Assembly: GCF_000385335.1 (NCBI RefSeq)
Contig: NZ_ARWA01000001.1
Location: 2,682,001 to 2,746,000, forward strand
DNA from: Methyloferula stellata AR4
Lineage (GTDB): Bacteria; Pseudomonadota; Alphaproteobacteria; Rhizobiales; Beijerinckiaceae
Direction of reading: 5' to 3'
DNA: 64,000 nt
A program made the translations under genes and the position numbers. The notes beneath the pieces are model-generated. The model ran no database searches and was not told where the DNA came from. It saw only the letters and a list, made by a program, of their open reading frames with translations. Shown here in pieces: positions 26,193-35,945 of the stretch; positions within the stretch are counted from its first letter, which is position 1, and each line of letters opens with the position of its first letter.

Positions 26193-27449
26193 ATGGACAT
26201 TAACAGTCTCATCGACGTCGACCGCGGCCTCATTGGCCGATCCATCTTTGTCGATCCGAGGATCTATGAGCAGGAAGGTAAGATGGTGTTTGCCCGATGC
26301 TGGATGTATCTGTGCCATGAAAGCCAGATTCCCCGGCCGGGCGACTTCTGCACAGCTTACATAGGGGAAGATCCGGTCATTGCGTGGCGGGATACCCAGG
26401 GCACCGTTCGGGCTTTCCTCAATATTTGCCGCCATCGGGGCAATCGCCTTTGCCGGGCCGACAGTGGAAACGCGGCGGCGTTCACTTGCGCCTACCACGG
26501 CTGGACCTACGGCAACGACGGCAGCCTGAAGGGAGTTCCACATCAGCAAGCGTCTTATCCTGATGGCTTCGAAAGAGAGCAATGGCCATTGATCGGCGTA
26601 GCTCAATTGGAAAGCTACAAAGGGTTGGTCTTCGCTACCTTTGACGCTTCCGCGCCGCCATTGCGTGAGTACCTCGGTGAGATGGCATGGTATCTGGACG
26701 CGATCTTCGACCGGCGTGACGGCGGAGTCGAAGTATTTCCCGGCGTGCACAAATGGGCAGTTCCTTGCAATTGGAAGTTCGCTGCCGAGAACTTCGCTGG
26801 CGATAGCTACCACGGACCTTGGTCGCACCGATCCGGCATGAGCGCCGGATTCAGCGCGAGACGGCCGCGTCCGAATGATGTTGATCGATTCCATCTTTCT
26901 CCCGGCAACGGCCATTGTTTGATGGCCCGACAACCTGACGATGCATCCGATTCGCCGGAGGTTGTCGCCTATGAAAAAGAGGTCCGACCGGAAGTCAGAG
27001 AGCGCCTTGGTCGTCGCATCGACCTGGTGAGACCCGCCGCCGGAACTGTCTTCCCGAATTTTTCATTCGTTCGCGGTACGGCCAATTCCATTCGCGTGTG
27101 GCATCCGCGCGGCCCTGAGCAGATCGAAATCTGGTCTTGGATCTTTGTCGATAAGCTCGCACCGCCTCACGTCAAGGAAGCCGTTCGTCTTGCCGGTCTG
27201 CGCAGCTTCGGCCCAGCCGGGACATTCGAGCAAGACGACATCGATAATTGGCAGGAGTGCACTCAGACCGCTCGCGGCGTGGCGTCGCGCAATCATTTCC
27301 TCAATATGCAGATGGGATTGGGAAGAGAGCGGTTCGACCAAGAGCTCGGTGCCTGGACCAGCGAGTTTTGCATTAGCGAAAGCAACCACCGTCACTTTTA
27401 TCGCCGCTGGGCGAAGATGATGGACACAACGGATTGGTCCGACCTCTGA
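26193..27449 (+). CDS. Rieske-type aromatic ring-hydroxylating dioxygenase, alpha subunit
   Basis: A 418-residue catalytic subunit. The Rieske [2Fe-2S] ligands are in NICRHRG (Cys79, His81) and TCAYHGW (Cys99, His102). The mononuclear Fe(II) ligands are His207 and His212 in DSYHGPWSH, with Asp204 the bridging residue and a carboxylate in EQDDIDNW. The closest pattern is benzoate/biphenyl-type alpha subunits. It needs a ferredoxin/reductase pair not encoded here, so electrons must come from elsewhere. First gene of the seven-gene cluster; substrate unknown but presumably an aromatic or polyene acid. Confidence 0.93.
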   Translation: MDINSLIDVDRGLIGRSIFVDPRIYEQEGKMVFARCWMYLCHESQIPRPGDFCTAYIGEDPVIAWRDTQGTVRAFLNICRHRGNRLCRADSGNAAAFTCAYHGWTYGNDGSLKGVPHQQASYPDGFEREQWPLIGVAQLESYKGLVFATFDASAPPLREYLGEMAWYLDAIFDRRDGGVEVFPGVHKWAVPCNWKFAAENFAGDSYHGPWSHRSGMSAGFSARRPRPNDVDRFHLSPGNGHCLMARQPDDASDSPEVVAYEKEVRPEVRERLGRRIDLVRPAAGTVFPNFSFVRGTANSIRVWHPRGPEQIEIWSWIFVDKLAPPHVKEAVRLAGLRSFGPAGTFEQDDIDNWQECTQTARGVASRNHFLNMQMGLGRERFDQELGAWTSEFCISESNHRHFYRRWAKMMDTTDWSDL

Positions 27450-27466
27450 GCAGGGATTGTGCCGTG

Positions 27467-28009
27467 ATGAAGCACGAAGTCGTACACGATATCGAGCAGT
27501 TTTTATACCGAGAAGCCCGCCTTCTGGACGAATGCAAATTCCAGGAATGGCTAAACCTGCTCACCGAGGACATTCGCTATTGGATGCCATCGATGGGGCG
27601 CCGATACCGCGCGTCCAGCAAGGCAATAACGATACTAGATCCAGATCGCTACGAAGAGAGGGAGCTTTCAAATGAAAGCGAGTTGGCACTCCTCGACGAA
27701 ACGAAGGATTCTCTCGCAAGACGGATAGCCCGCCTGGATTCAGGGATGGCGTGGGCAGAGGATCCGCCTTCCCGGACCTGCCACATGATCTCCAATGTCG
27801 GTGTTTGCGAAGGAGATTCGGACTCCGAGATGGCCGTGCATTCCAATTTCATCCTCTATCGCACCCGCGGTGAGTCGGAGCAGGACTTCTATGTCGGAAG
27901 CCGGCAGGACGTCCTCAGATCCATCGGCGCGGACTGGAAACTTGCCTATCGAAAAATCATCCTACCACAGAACGTTCTTTCATCGAAAAACGCCAGCAAC
28001 TTCTTCTAG
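27467..28009 (+). CDS. Ring-hydroxylating dioxygenase, beta subunit
   Basis: A 180-residue small subunit of the NTF2-like fold: IEQFLYREARLLDECKFQEW, then LLTEDIRYWMPSM and VGSRQDVLRS, standard for beta subunits of Rieske dioxygenases. The start at 27467 follows a CAGGGA ribosome site; the frame opens earlier inside the alpha gene. It is 17 bp downstream of alpha and forms the alpha3beta3 structural partner. Confidence 0.92.
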   Translation: MKHEVVHDIEQFLYREARLLDECKFQEWLNLLTEDIRYWMPSMGRRYRASSKAITILDPDRYEERELSNESELALLDETKDSLARRIARLDSGMAWAEDPPSRTCHMISNVGVCEGDSDSEMAVHSNFILYRTRGESEQDFYVGSRQDVLRSIGADWKLAYRKIILPQNVLSSKNASNFF

Positions 28010-28057
28010 CGAATTGAGGCTGACGGACGTCTGCCTAAGGAAATAAGGGAAATTGCT

Positions 28058-31000
28058 ATGCCCCAACCGCTTGCTGATATTCCGAATGTCAGGTCTCCCA
28101 TTGCGATTGTCGGCATGGGATGTTGGCTTCCGGGCGCCGCAGACCCGCGGCAATTGTGGGAGAATGTCCTTGCGCGCCGGCGAGAGTTCCGCCGCATGCC
28201 GGACGTCCGGACGCCGCTTTCGGACTATTATGACCAGACGGGTTCTGATCCGGACAAGTTCTATCAGAGCAAGGTAGCGGTGATCGACGGCTTCTCGTTC
28301 GACTGGGCTTCCTTTCGGATACCCGAAAGCAGCTACCTTCGCACTGACATGTGCCAATGGCTTGCCTTGGAGATTGCTCATCGCGCGCTCAAGGATGCAG
28401 GCTTCTCGCGTGACTCGGTGCCCAAGGACCGGACCGGTGTCTTTATCGGGAACACCTGCACGGGCGAGGGGATGCGTTCGAACAGCCTGCGCCTGCGCTG
28501 GCCCGTTGTTCAACGGGCGATGGCAAAGGCAGCCGAGCTACAAGGCATATCAACGGATGATCTTACTTCATTCATGAAGACAACGGAGGATTGCTACAAG
28601 TCGATCTTTCCAGACGTCACCGAAGACTTTGTCGCGGGATCCATTTCTGCGACGATCGCGGGCAGGATATGCAATTACTTCGACTTCCACGGCGGCGCCT
28701 TTGTCATCGATGGCGCCTGCGCTTCGTCGCTAGCCACGGTGATTACCGCCGCAAACATGCTGGCGAGCAACGATCTGGACCTTGCGCTAGCCGGAGGAGT
28801 CGACATCAGCCTGGACCCGTTTGAACTCGTAGGGTTCTCGCGGAATGGCGCCCTATCCAAAGGCGAAATCCGCCCATACGACCGGCGTGGAGACGGATTC
28901 ATTGCCGGAGAAGGTGGCGGCTTGGTCGTGCTAAAACGACTCGCGGATGCGCGGCGCGACGGCGATTCCGTCTACGCGGTCATTCGGGGCTGGGGTATCG
29001 CTTCGGATGGCAAAGCCGGGATCATGCAGCCAGTCGCAGGCCAGCAAGCCGCCGCAATCAGGCGCGCAGCAGCCCGTGCGGGCTGCACATTGAGGGAACT
29101 CGATTTCGTTGAAGGCCACGGGACGGGAACACGCGCGGGGGATCGTACCGAGCTTGAAGGGCTTTCGCTCGCCATGGCTATGGACTCCGGCGACATAGAC
29201 GACGCAGACAAAGGCCTCGAACGCGCTTGCGGCATTGGATCTCTCAAGTCCTTGATTGGCCACACCAAGGCAACGGCGGGTGTGGCGTCGCTGATCAAGG
29301 CGGTCGCCGCCGTCAACCGCAGAGTCGTGCCGCCCACGGCCGGTTGTGACGAACCCAACGATGCGTTCAACGGTGTGGGCGCGCGCTTATTCCCTATCCG
29401 CTTTGGAGAGGTCCGTCAGCCCGATGCTGTGATGCGCGCCGGCGTCAGCGCGTTTGGCTTCGGGGGCATTAATACCCACCTCATTATAGAGTCGGATGGG
29501 CCGCCTTCGCCCAGACTGGCGACGCGGACCGATGAGCGGGCACTTCTCGCCTCACATCAGGAAAGCGAACTCTTCGTTTTCGGGGGTAGCACGAAAGAAG
29601 ATGTGCTGGCGCAGGTCAATGCCGTCGCTATCGAAGCGCCGATGCTCAGTCAAAGTGATCTCGTCGATCTCGCCGCAGCGCTCACAGACGAGTTGCCACC
29701 CACCATGCCGTTCCGCGCCGCGGTCATTGCGGAGAGTGCCGACGATCTCGCAGCGAAGCTGGCAGAGCTACGCAGCGCGCTAGTGGACAATCCCCCGGCC
29801 GTGGGTGAACGAAGGGCTGCGCCGCGCACAGGCATATACATCGCCAACGGAAACGACGTAGGGCGCATCGGATTCTTGTTTCCAGGGCAGGGCTCGCATC
29901 AACTGCTGATGGCTCGCACGCTCATCGAGCGGTTTGACTGGGCAAGGCAGCTTGCCACTGAGGCGCAAAGCTCAGTGGTAGACCGGTCACTCCTCGACGT
30001 TATTTACCGCCCGATCGATCGAGCTCCTGATGCGTCGAAGATCGACGAGTGGACTGCGTTGCTGTCGGCAACCGAAACCGCACAACCGACGATCTGTCTC
30101 GCGTCGGTTCTGTGCGCCCGCTTCCTTCTTTCGCTCGGAATTCGCCCGGCGGTGGTCGGCGGCCACAGTCTCGGCGAGATCACGGCTCTTCACGTGGCTG
30201 GCGCGTTCGACACGGAGACGCTGTTCTCGATCGTATCGCTCCGTGGCTGGGCCCTGCGCGCCGGCGCTGACCGCGCTGGTGCAATGGCGAGCCTCGGGTG
30301 TTCGCGGACGGAAGCCGACAATATTCTTTCCCAGGTTTCCGGCACAGTGGTTGTTGCCAACATCAACTCGCCAAATCAAACCGTCGTTTCCGGTGATGTC
30401 GATGCCATTGATGCGGTCGTCTCTTCGGCAGCGGATCGAAACATACCCTGCCGCCGCCTCGCTGTATCGAATGCGTTCCATTCGCCGCTGGTGGCACATG
30501 GCGCAGAGTCGTTCGAAGCGGCTTTGAGTATGTTGTCATCGTTGCCACCGCTGAGCATTCCCGTCGTCTCGGGCGTCGAGTCTGTATCTATCGATGAAGC
30601 GACGAACTTACGCCGGCATTTGGCACGCCAGATCACGAGCCCTGTGAACTTCATCGCGCTGGCGCGGGCGATGAAGGACCAGTGCGACGTCTTCATCGAG
30701 GTCGGACCGGGGCGGACGCTTTCGGGGCTTTGTCGCGATATCTTTGACGAAGACGACATCTGCACGCCCTTAGCTGCCAACGCACTCAAATGGAATCCAA
30801 ATCAAGCGGTGGCAGTCGCTTTCATCAATGGCACCAGCCTCAACTGGCCAGCGTTCTATGCTCAGCGGTTGGTCCGCACATACATAAAGCCGTCAAAGCG
30901 GGTGTATTTGAGTAACCCCGCGGAGCACCACGTTGCACTGAACAGCGTGTCTCCGATACAGGGCAATCGATCGGTTCTGGCAAACGGCCAAACGCCCGAA

Positions 31001-34000
31001 GGCGCTCTTAGTCGCGAACTCGGCTTGAATGGGAAGGACCTCGCGGAATATCTGCGGCATCGAGGCAAATTTCTAGCCGGCGTCGCGCGTCTCGACATGA
31101 TGTCCATCGCAAATAGCACTGGGCAGATGGCAATTGATCTGCCCCAACTCACGACCGCCGTTGAGACTCGGGCTTCCTCACGTCCGGGACAGGGCGCAGT
31201 AGCCGTTGGCAGGCCTTCCCTCGATAATCTGATCGAACTGCTGATCGGGCTAACAAGCAAGCGTACCGGTTATCCAGCGGCCTCCATCACCGCTGAATCG
31301 CGCCTTCTCGACGATCTCAATCTCGATTCGATCAAGGCTGGCGAGCTGGTCGCGGAGGCGTCACGGCGCATTGGTGCGGCAGGTGCGATCGACGCAACAA
31401 AATTTGCAAATGCATCGATCCAATCGATTGCCACGGCGCTCGACGAGGTTGCGCCCGAGGCTGTTGGAGTGGAGGCGCCGACACAAGCATCCGCACGAGG
31501 TGACGCGGCCATTGCCACCGGCGGAACGTCTATGGAAGCGGTCATCGAATTGCTGGTCGATCTGACGAGCCAAAGGACGGGTTATCCTCGTTCCTCGATT
31601 GCAGTTGGCTCGCGGCTCCTGGATGACCTCAACCTTGATTCAATCAAGGCAGGTGAACTGGTCGCGGAGGCGTCGCGACGCCTAGGCGCGGCCGGTACAC
31701 TTGATGCGACCCGATTTGCGAACTCGTCTCTAAGAGAAATCGCAGCTGCACTCATCGAAGTGCTCCCCGCAAGCCACCCCAGCGCAAAGACTTCGATCTC
31801 GCCGTCCCAGGCAAGCTTGCCGCCACGGCCCATGCAGCCGATCGACGGTGACCTGTCATTCGTGTCACGTTATGAGACATGGACGAGGAATTTTGTCGTG
31901 CGTGCCGAACCGACGCCGCGTCAAGCCGAAAAGAGCGCCCTCGGGTTGGCAGATGCGGATCTGGCAGATGCGATCTTTCTCATCTTCTTCGACCCCCGTG
32001 ATCGCGAGCCGGCGGATGCGCTGTCAGCGGAGATCACGGCACGCGGCGGCCGCGCTGAACGGATAGCATTCGATGACGCAGCACGCGCCGTGCTGCAGCG
32101 CGACAGCCGTTTCACGCACCAGATCGCCGTGCTTCCGAGATTGCCTGGCGAAGGCACGCCTTCGGTTAGACTTGGCGAAATGATCTCGCGCGTAATTTCT
32201 CTGGCTCAGGCGCCCGTTAAGGACGTGCCGCCGGACTGCCGCACGACCGTTGCTTTCGTTCAATTCGGCGGGGGATTCTTCGGCAGCGATGAGACCGGGG
32301 CGGAGCCTGACCTCTGCAACGCGCTTGCGTTTGCGCGCACTCTCCATCTTGAGCGCAAGGAGCTGCGCGTACGCGTTCTAGACTTTGCCAAGTCAGCCGC
32401 TTCGGCAACCGTCGCCCGGCTCGTGCTCGATGAAATCACCGGAGATGAGTCGTTTGCAGCAGTCGGATTCGATGCGGAGCTGATACGTCGAGCGCCCGTC
32501 GCTACCCTCAGCGAGCCGGTTGGCTATCCGCCCCGGCAGATCGACTGGACGGAGCAAGACGTCATATTGGTTACTGGGGGGGCCAAAGGAATCATGGCCG
32601 AGTGCGCTCTCGGCGTCGCTCGCGAGACCGGTGCAACCCTCGTTCTGGTCGGCCGTGGAGAACCTGCGGCCACCGGTGTCAATGGCGATGGCGAGATCGA
32701 CCGCACGCTTGACCGGTTCCAGGCCGAAGGGCTGCGCCATTTCTATTTCTCGTGCGACATCGTCGATTTCGACGCTCTGGCCGAGCTGGTCAGGAAGATT
32801 GAAGCGCAGACAGGCCCGATCACCGGCGTCATTCACGGCGCGTCGATCCTGCGGCCGTCGCGGACGGACAACCTGACAGTTGAAGGTGTTCTCCAAGAAG
32901 TCAGCCCAAAGGTGCTCGGCGCTTGGAACCTCTGCCGTGTACTGAACGGAAGAGCCCTCAAGTTGTTCGTAGTCTTCTCTTCGCTCGTCGTGGACCATGG
33001 CATGCCCTGGAGCGCTGGATACGCGTTCGCGAACGAGGTGATGGAGCGCATCGTCCAGGCGGCCGCGCTGGCGGACTCGCCGATGCCGCTGCAGATCCTT
33101 TCGTTCGGGCTCTGGGGACATGTTGGAAGGCCAGCCGTATTGAAAACCAACGACCACCTGCTTTCGGTCGGCTTGCACGACGGCGAGATTCCTCCCGAAG
33201 AAGGGGTCAGGCGCTTTGTTGAAGCGTTCATGCTCGATCCTGGCGTTCAGCGCCTTTGCATCTACGGCCGGTCGGTTGGATACGGACCATGGGATCAGTT
33301 GCGGCTCAAGCCAGTCATTCCGGCGGGCCTGCGCTTCATCGAGCGCGTGCTCCACATCGAGCCTGGAGTGGAACTTGTCGCGCGTTGCCGCCTAACGCTT
33401 CAACGCGACCGCTACTTGCACGATCATATCTATAACGGGATGTACATCGTGCCCACGGTCCTTGCCCTCGAGGCCATTGCACAATCCGCATATGCCTTGG
33501 CCGGCGGCGAAAGTCCTTTGTGCAGGCTCGACGCTGTCGAGATGCCTCACCCGATTGTGGTTGATCCGGAGAATGGACTTGAAATCGAATTGCGTGCCGA
33601 AGTGCAGCGGGCGGTGACAACCGATGGGCTTCAGCGGGTTAATGTCTCAATTTCCACCGAACAAACAGCGTTCAAGACCACCGCGCTATCTGGGACTGTG
33701 GTCTTCGCCCCGCGCCGAACGGGGGAGCAAGAGCCCGTCGCACTTGGCAAACCCCTCGCCATCGATGCGCGTGCGGACCTCTACGGCCGGCAGTTCTTCG
33801 TCGGTCCGACGTATCAGCGCATGGGAGCCATCTATTCCATAGATCCTAACAAATCGGTCTGCCTCGGTGAAAGCCATGCCGATCAAGAGGCCGCCCGTGA
33901 AGCGTTCAACGACATCTCTGGGCGTTCTGACGACCTACTCGTGCTCGGCGACCCGTTCTTTCGCGATACGCTCTTGCACACCTCGCTGCTCCACCATCTC

Positions 34001-35941
34001 GACCATATGGCCTTCACCTCACGCATCGATACAATCGAGTTCTTTGAAGGATTCGAACCGGCCCGGGCGGCGCGGCGCCTTTGCATCGCGCGGCTGCAGT
34101 GGGCGGGTGGCAAGGATTCCGAGTACGAACTTGTAGCGGCGTCGACAGACGGCCAGATGCTCGAGCGTTGGACCGGCTTCTGCACCAAGGCGCTCGCCAG
34201 ATCCTCGAACTGGCCTGAGTTACAAGATCTGCTCGATTTGGATCGAGCGAAGGCGAGGGACGAATGCGAGTTGTCGGAGCGCATCGCAAACGCCGCCGGA
34301 CAAACCGCGGTCGTCGCCCCGTTCGTTACGCTTGAATGCATCAGCGGCTTTGCTGACTTTCTGGTGGAAGAACGCCATGTCCATGAATATGCGCTCGCAG
34401 AGAGGGCCGTGGCATCGGTCGCTCCAGGGCAAGCGGCTAGTTTGGGCTGGCTGCCGGATGGGCGGCCACGGCTCGAGGTCGATCTCGATCTCGATATCTC
34501 GTTCAGTCACGAGGGGATGTACTGCATGTGCGCGGTCGGCCCGGGCGCGCAAGGCTGTGATCTTGCTGCGATCTCACAGCACAATCAGGAATATTGGTAT
34601 TCCCTTCTCGGCTCCGCACGCGAACCTCTTTTTGATGCTTTAAGCGCCGAAGAGCCGCTCGACGTCGCAGGGACCCGGATCTGGGCGGCAGTGGAGGCGG
34701 CTCGAAAGGCTGTCGCGACAGACGATGAAGAGTTGACGCTTCTCAAACGCATCGAAACGAGCGTGCTTTTTCGGGCTCGTACGCCTGGCAAAGAAGCCTT
34801 CATCCTGACGCTGCCGCTTCGTTTCTCGCACGGGCCGCAAAGCATCGTCGCTCTGACGGTCAAGATCCCGCCTCGCGCCGATGAACCAAACGGGGCCTCA
34901 GAGCCGGGCGCACGGATACTCCAGGATGAGCGTCTCGGCTGCGATGTTCTGGAATATGAATTCAGTGTGAGCTGGAAGGAGTGCACGACCCCCAGCCGCA
35001 AGGCAATGGCCGCGTGTTACGTCGATTGGTTCCACAGGACACGTGAAGCGATGCTTTCGCCGCAGGACGCACGCCGCTGGGTCGAAGGCGTGCTCGACGG
35101 AACAGCCGGATTGGTCGCTCGTTCGATTCGCGCAAAACTCCATGATGAAGTGACCGCTCATGATGAATTATGCGCCCGCATCTGGATAACACGTCTGTCC
35201 GAAGGTGAGGCAAGCTGGCGCGTCGACTATTTCAAGAAGTTGCCGGAAGGCGCCCGCAAGCCAGTTGCAACCGTCGAAGCTGAAGGCGGCGTTGTAGGAG
35301 CGAGCAGCAAAGGAAGCCGGCCGCGGGGAGCGTCGAACGCCATTCGGGACTATGGCAGGTTCGCTCAAGCCAGGCCTTTCATCCCAGAAGTGGAGGAAGG
35401 CGCGGGTTTCGATGGACTTCACCAGGGCAAGCCGATTTTTGAAGCGCCGGCTGGTCCGCGGGGCGGTCCTGTCTTGTTTGTCGAGACAATGCGGCCCTCG
35501 CTAATCGACTCGGATCTTGTCGGCAATGTGAGCAGTATCACGTTCTTCGGATGGCTCGCCCATGTTCGAGACCGCTTCCTGCATTCGGTCATTCCAAAAC
35601 AGATGGTCCGCCGCGTTGGCACCTCCTCCAAGGGCCTCGGCGAAGCGCTTTGCATCGACGAAGAGATGGTCTACCTGCGCGAGGCATTCCCATTCGACGA
35701 CATAGACGTCGAGATGAGGTTGATCGCCGCGACCGAGCGCAGCGCCAGGATCCGCTACGACTTCGTGCGAAAGAGGCAGGGCACAAGCGAGAAGCTTGCC
35801 ATTGGACACCAGCAATTGCTTTGGGTCCATCGTGATGCTGATGACGCGCTACGCAGCGAAAACTTTCCGGCCGAACTGCTCGGGCTTTTGAAGTCGCTTC
35901 AGCCGCCCGAACACAGCCAAATGCCACAGATGGTGGAGTGA
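28058..35941 (+). CDS. Enediyne-type iterative polyketide synthase, KS-AT-ACP-ACP-KR-DH-PPT-hotdog-hotdog
   Basis: A 2627-residue synthase. KS (about 14-480) has Cys221 in GACASSL, His354 in EGHGTGT and His402 in SLIGHTKATAG. AT (605-895) has Ser704 in GGHSLGE. Two near-identical ACPs carry LNLDSIKAGELV at Ser1091 and Ser1195. KR (1495-1700) shows VTGGAKGIMAECAL and Tyr1655. DH (1770-2080) shows DHIYNGMYIVP and GDPFFRDTLLH. A PPTase-like domain (2090-2290) shows ISFSH, GCDLA and WAAVEAARK. Last come two hot-dog domains (about 2298-2430 and 2465-2590). KS blocks such as LSLDPFELVGF and the KR motif match enediyne PksE and PUFA synthases rather than modular PKSs. The second hot-dog (DSDLVGNVSSITFFGW) resembles the free-standing enediyne thioesterase E10. 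It should build a polyene chain iteratively and release it itself. Confidence 0.93.
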   Translation: MPQPLADIPNVRSPIAIVGMGCWLPGAADPRQLWENVLARRREFRRMPDVRTPLSDYYDQTGSDPDKFYQSKVAVIDGFSFDWASFRIPESSYLRTDMCQWLALEIAHRALKDAGFSRDSVPKDRTGVFIGNTCTGEGMRSNSLRLRWPVVQRAMAKAAELQGISTDDLTSFMKTTEDCYKSIFPDVTEDFVAGSISATIAGRICNYFDFHGGAFVIDGACASSLATVITAANMLASNDLDLALAGGVDISLDPFELVGFSRNGALSKGEIRPYDRRGDGFIAGEGGGLVVLKRLADARRDGDSVYAVIRGWGIASDGKAGIMQPVAGQQAAAIRRAAARAGCTLRELDFVEGHGTGTRAGDRTELEGLSLAMAMDSGDIDDADKGLERACGIGSLKSLIGHTKATAGVASLIKAVAAVNRRVVPPTAGCDEPNDAFNGVGARLFPIRFGEVRQPDAVMRAGVSAFGFGGINTHLIIESDGPPSPRLATRTDERALLASHQESELFVFGGSTKEDVLAQVNAVAIEAPMLSQSDLVDLAAALTDELPPTMPFRAAVIAESADDLAAKLAELRSALVDNPPAVGERRAAPRTGIYIANGNDVGRIGFLFPGQGSHQLLMARTLIERFDWARQLATEAQSSVVDRSLLDVIYRPIDRAPDASKIDEWTALLSATETAQPTICLASVLCARFLLSLGIRPAVVGGHSLGEITALHVAGAFDTETLFSIVSLRGWALRAGADRAGAMASLGCSRTEADNILSQVSGTVVVANINSPNQTVVSGDVDAIDAVVSSAADRNIPCRRLAVSNAFHSPLVAHGAESFEAALSMLSSLPPLSIPVVSGVESVSIDEATNLRRHLARQITSPVNFIALARAMKDQCDVFIEVGPGRTLSGLCRDIFDEDDICTPLAANALKWNPNQAVAVAFINGTSLNWPAFYAQRLVRTYIKPSKRVYLSNPAEHHVALNSVSPIQGNRSVLANGQTPEGALSRELGLNGKDLAEYLRHRGKFLAGVARLDMMSIANSTGQMAIDLPQLTTAVETRASSRPGQGAVAVGRPSLDNLIELLIGLTSKRTGYPAASITAESRLLDDLNLDSIKAGELVAEASRRIGAAGAIDATKFANASIQSIATALDEVAPEAVGVEAPTQASARGDAAIATGGTSMEAVIELLVDLTSQRTGYPRSSIAVGSRLLDDLNLDSIKAGELVAEASRRLGAAGTLDATRFANSSLREIAAALIEVLPASHPSAKTSISPSQASLPPRPMQPIDGDLSFVSRYETWTRNFVVRAEPTPRQAEKSALGLADADLADAIFLIFFDPRDREPADALSAEITARGGRAERIAFDDAARAVLQRDSRFTHQIAVLPRLPGEGTPSVRLGEMISRVISLAQAPVKDVPPDCRTTVAFVQFGGGFFGSDETGAEPDLCNALAFARTLHLERKELRVRVLDFAKSAASATVARLVLDEITGDESFAAVGFDAELIRRAPVATLSEPVGYPPRQIDWTEQDVILVTGGAKGIMAECALGVARETGATLVLVGRGEPAATGVNGDGEIDRTLDRFQAEGLRHFYFSCDIVDFDALAELVRKIEAQTGPITGVIHGASILRPSRTDNLTVEGVLQEVSPKVLGAWNLCRVLNGRALKLFVVFSSLVVDHGMPWSAGYAFANEVMERIVQAAALADSPMPLQILSFGLWGHVGRPAVLKTNDHLLSVGLHDGEIPPEEGVRRFVEAFMLDPGVQRLCIYGRSVGYGPWDQLRLKPVIPAGLRFIERVLHIEPGVELVARCRLTLQRDRYLHDHIYNGMYIVPTVLALEAIAQSAYALAGGESPLCRLDAVEMPHPIVVDPENGLEIELRAEVQRAVTTDGLQRVNVSISTEQTAFKTTALSGTVVFAPRRTGEQEPVALGKPLAIDARADLYGRQFFVGPTYQRMGAIYSIDPNKSVCLGESHADQEAAREAFNDISGRSDDLLVLGDPFFRDTLLHTSLLHHLDHMAFTSRIDTIEFFEGFEPARAARRLCIARLQWAGGKDSEYELVAASTDGQMLERWTGFCTKALARSSNWPELQDLLDLDRAKARDECELSERIANAAGQTAVVAPFVTLECISGFADFLVEERHVHEYALAERAVASVAPGQAASLGWLPDGRPRLEVDLDLDISFSHEGMYCMCAVGPGAQGCDLAAISQHNQEYWYSLLGSAREPLFDALSAEEPLDVAGTRIWAAVEAARKAVATDDEELTLLKRIETSVLFRARTPGKEAFILTLPLRFSHGPQSIVALTVKIPPRADEPNGASEPGARILQDERLGCDVLEYEFSVSWKECTTPSRKAMAACYVDWFHRTREAMLSPQDARRWVEGVLDGTAGLVARSIRAKLHDEVTAHDELCARIWITRLSEGEASWRVDYFKKLPEGARKPVATVEAEGGVVGASSKGSRPRGASNAIRDYGRFAQARPFIPEVEEGAGFDGLHQGKPIFEAPAGPRGGPVLFVETMRPSLIDSDLVGNVSSITFFGWLAHVRDRFLHSVIPKQMVRRVGTSSKGLGEALCIDEEMVYLREAFPFDDIDVEMRLIAATERSARIRYDFVRKRQGTSEKLAIGHQQLLWVHRDADDALRSENFPAELLGLLKSLQPPEHSQMPQMVE

Positions 35942-35945
35942 GGTA

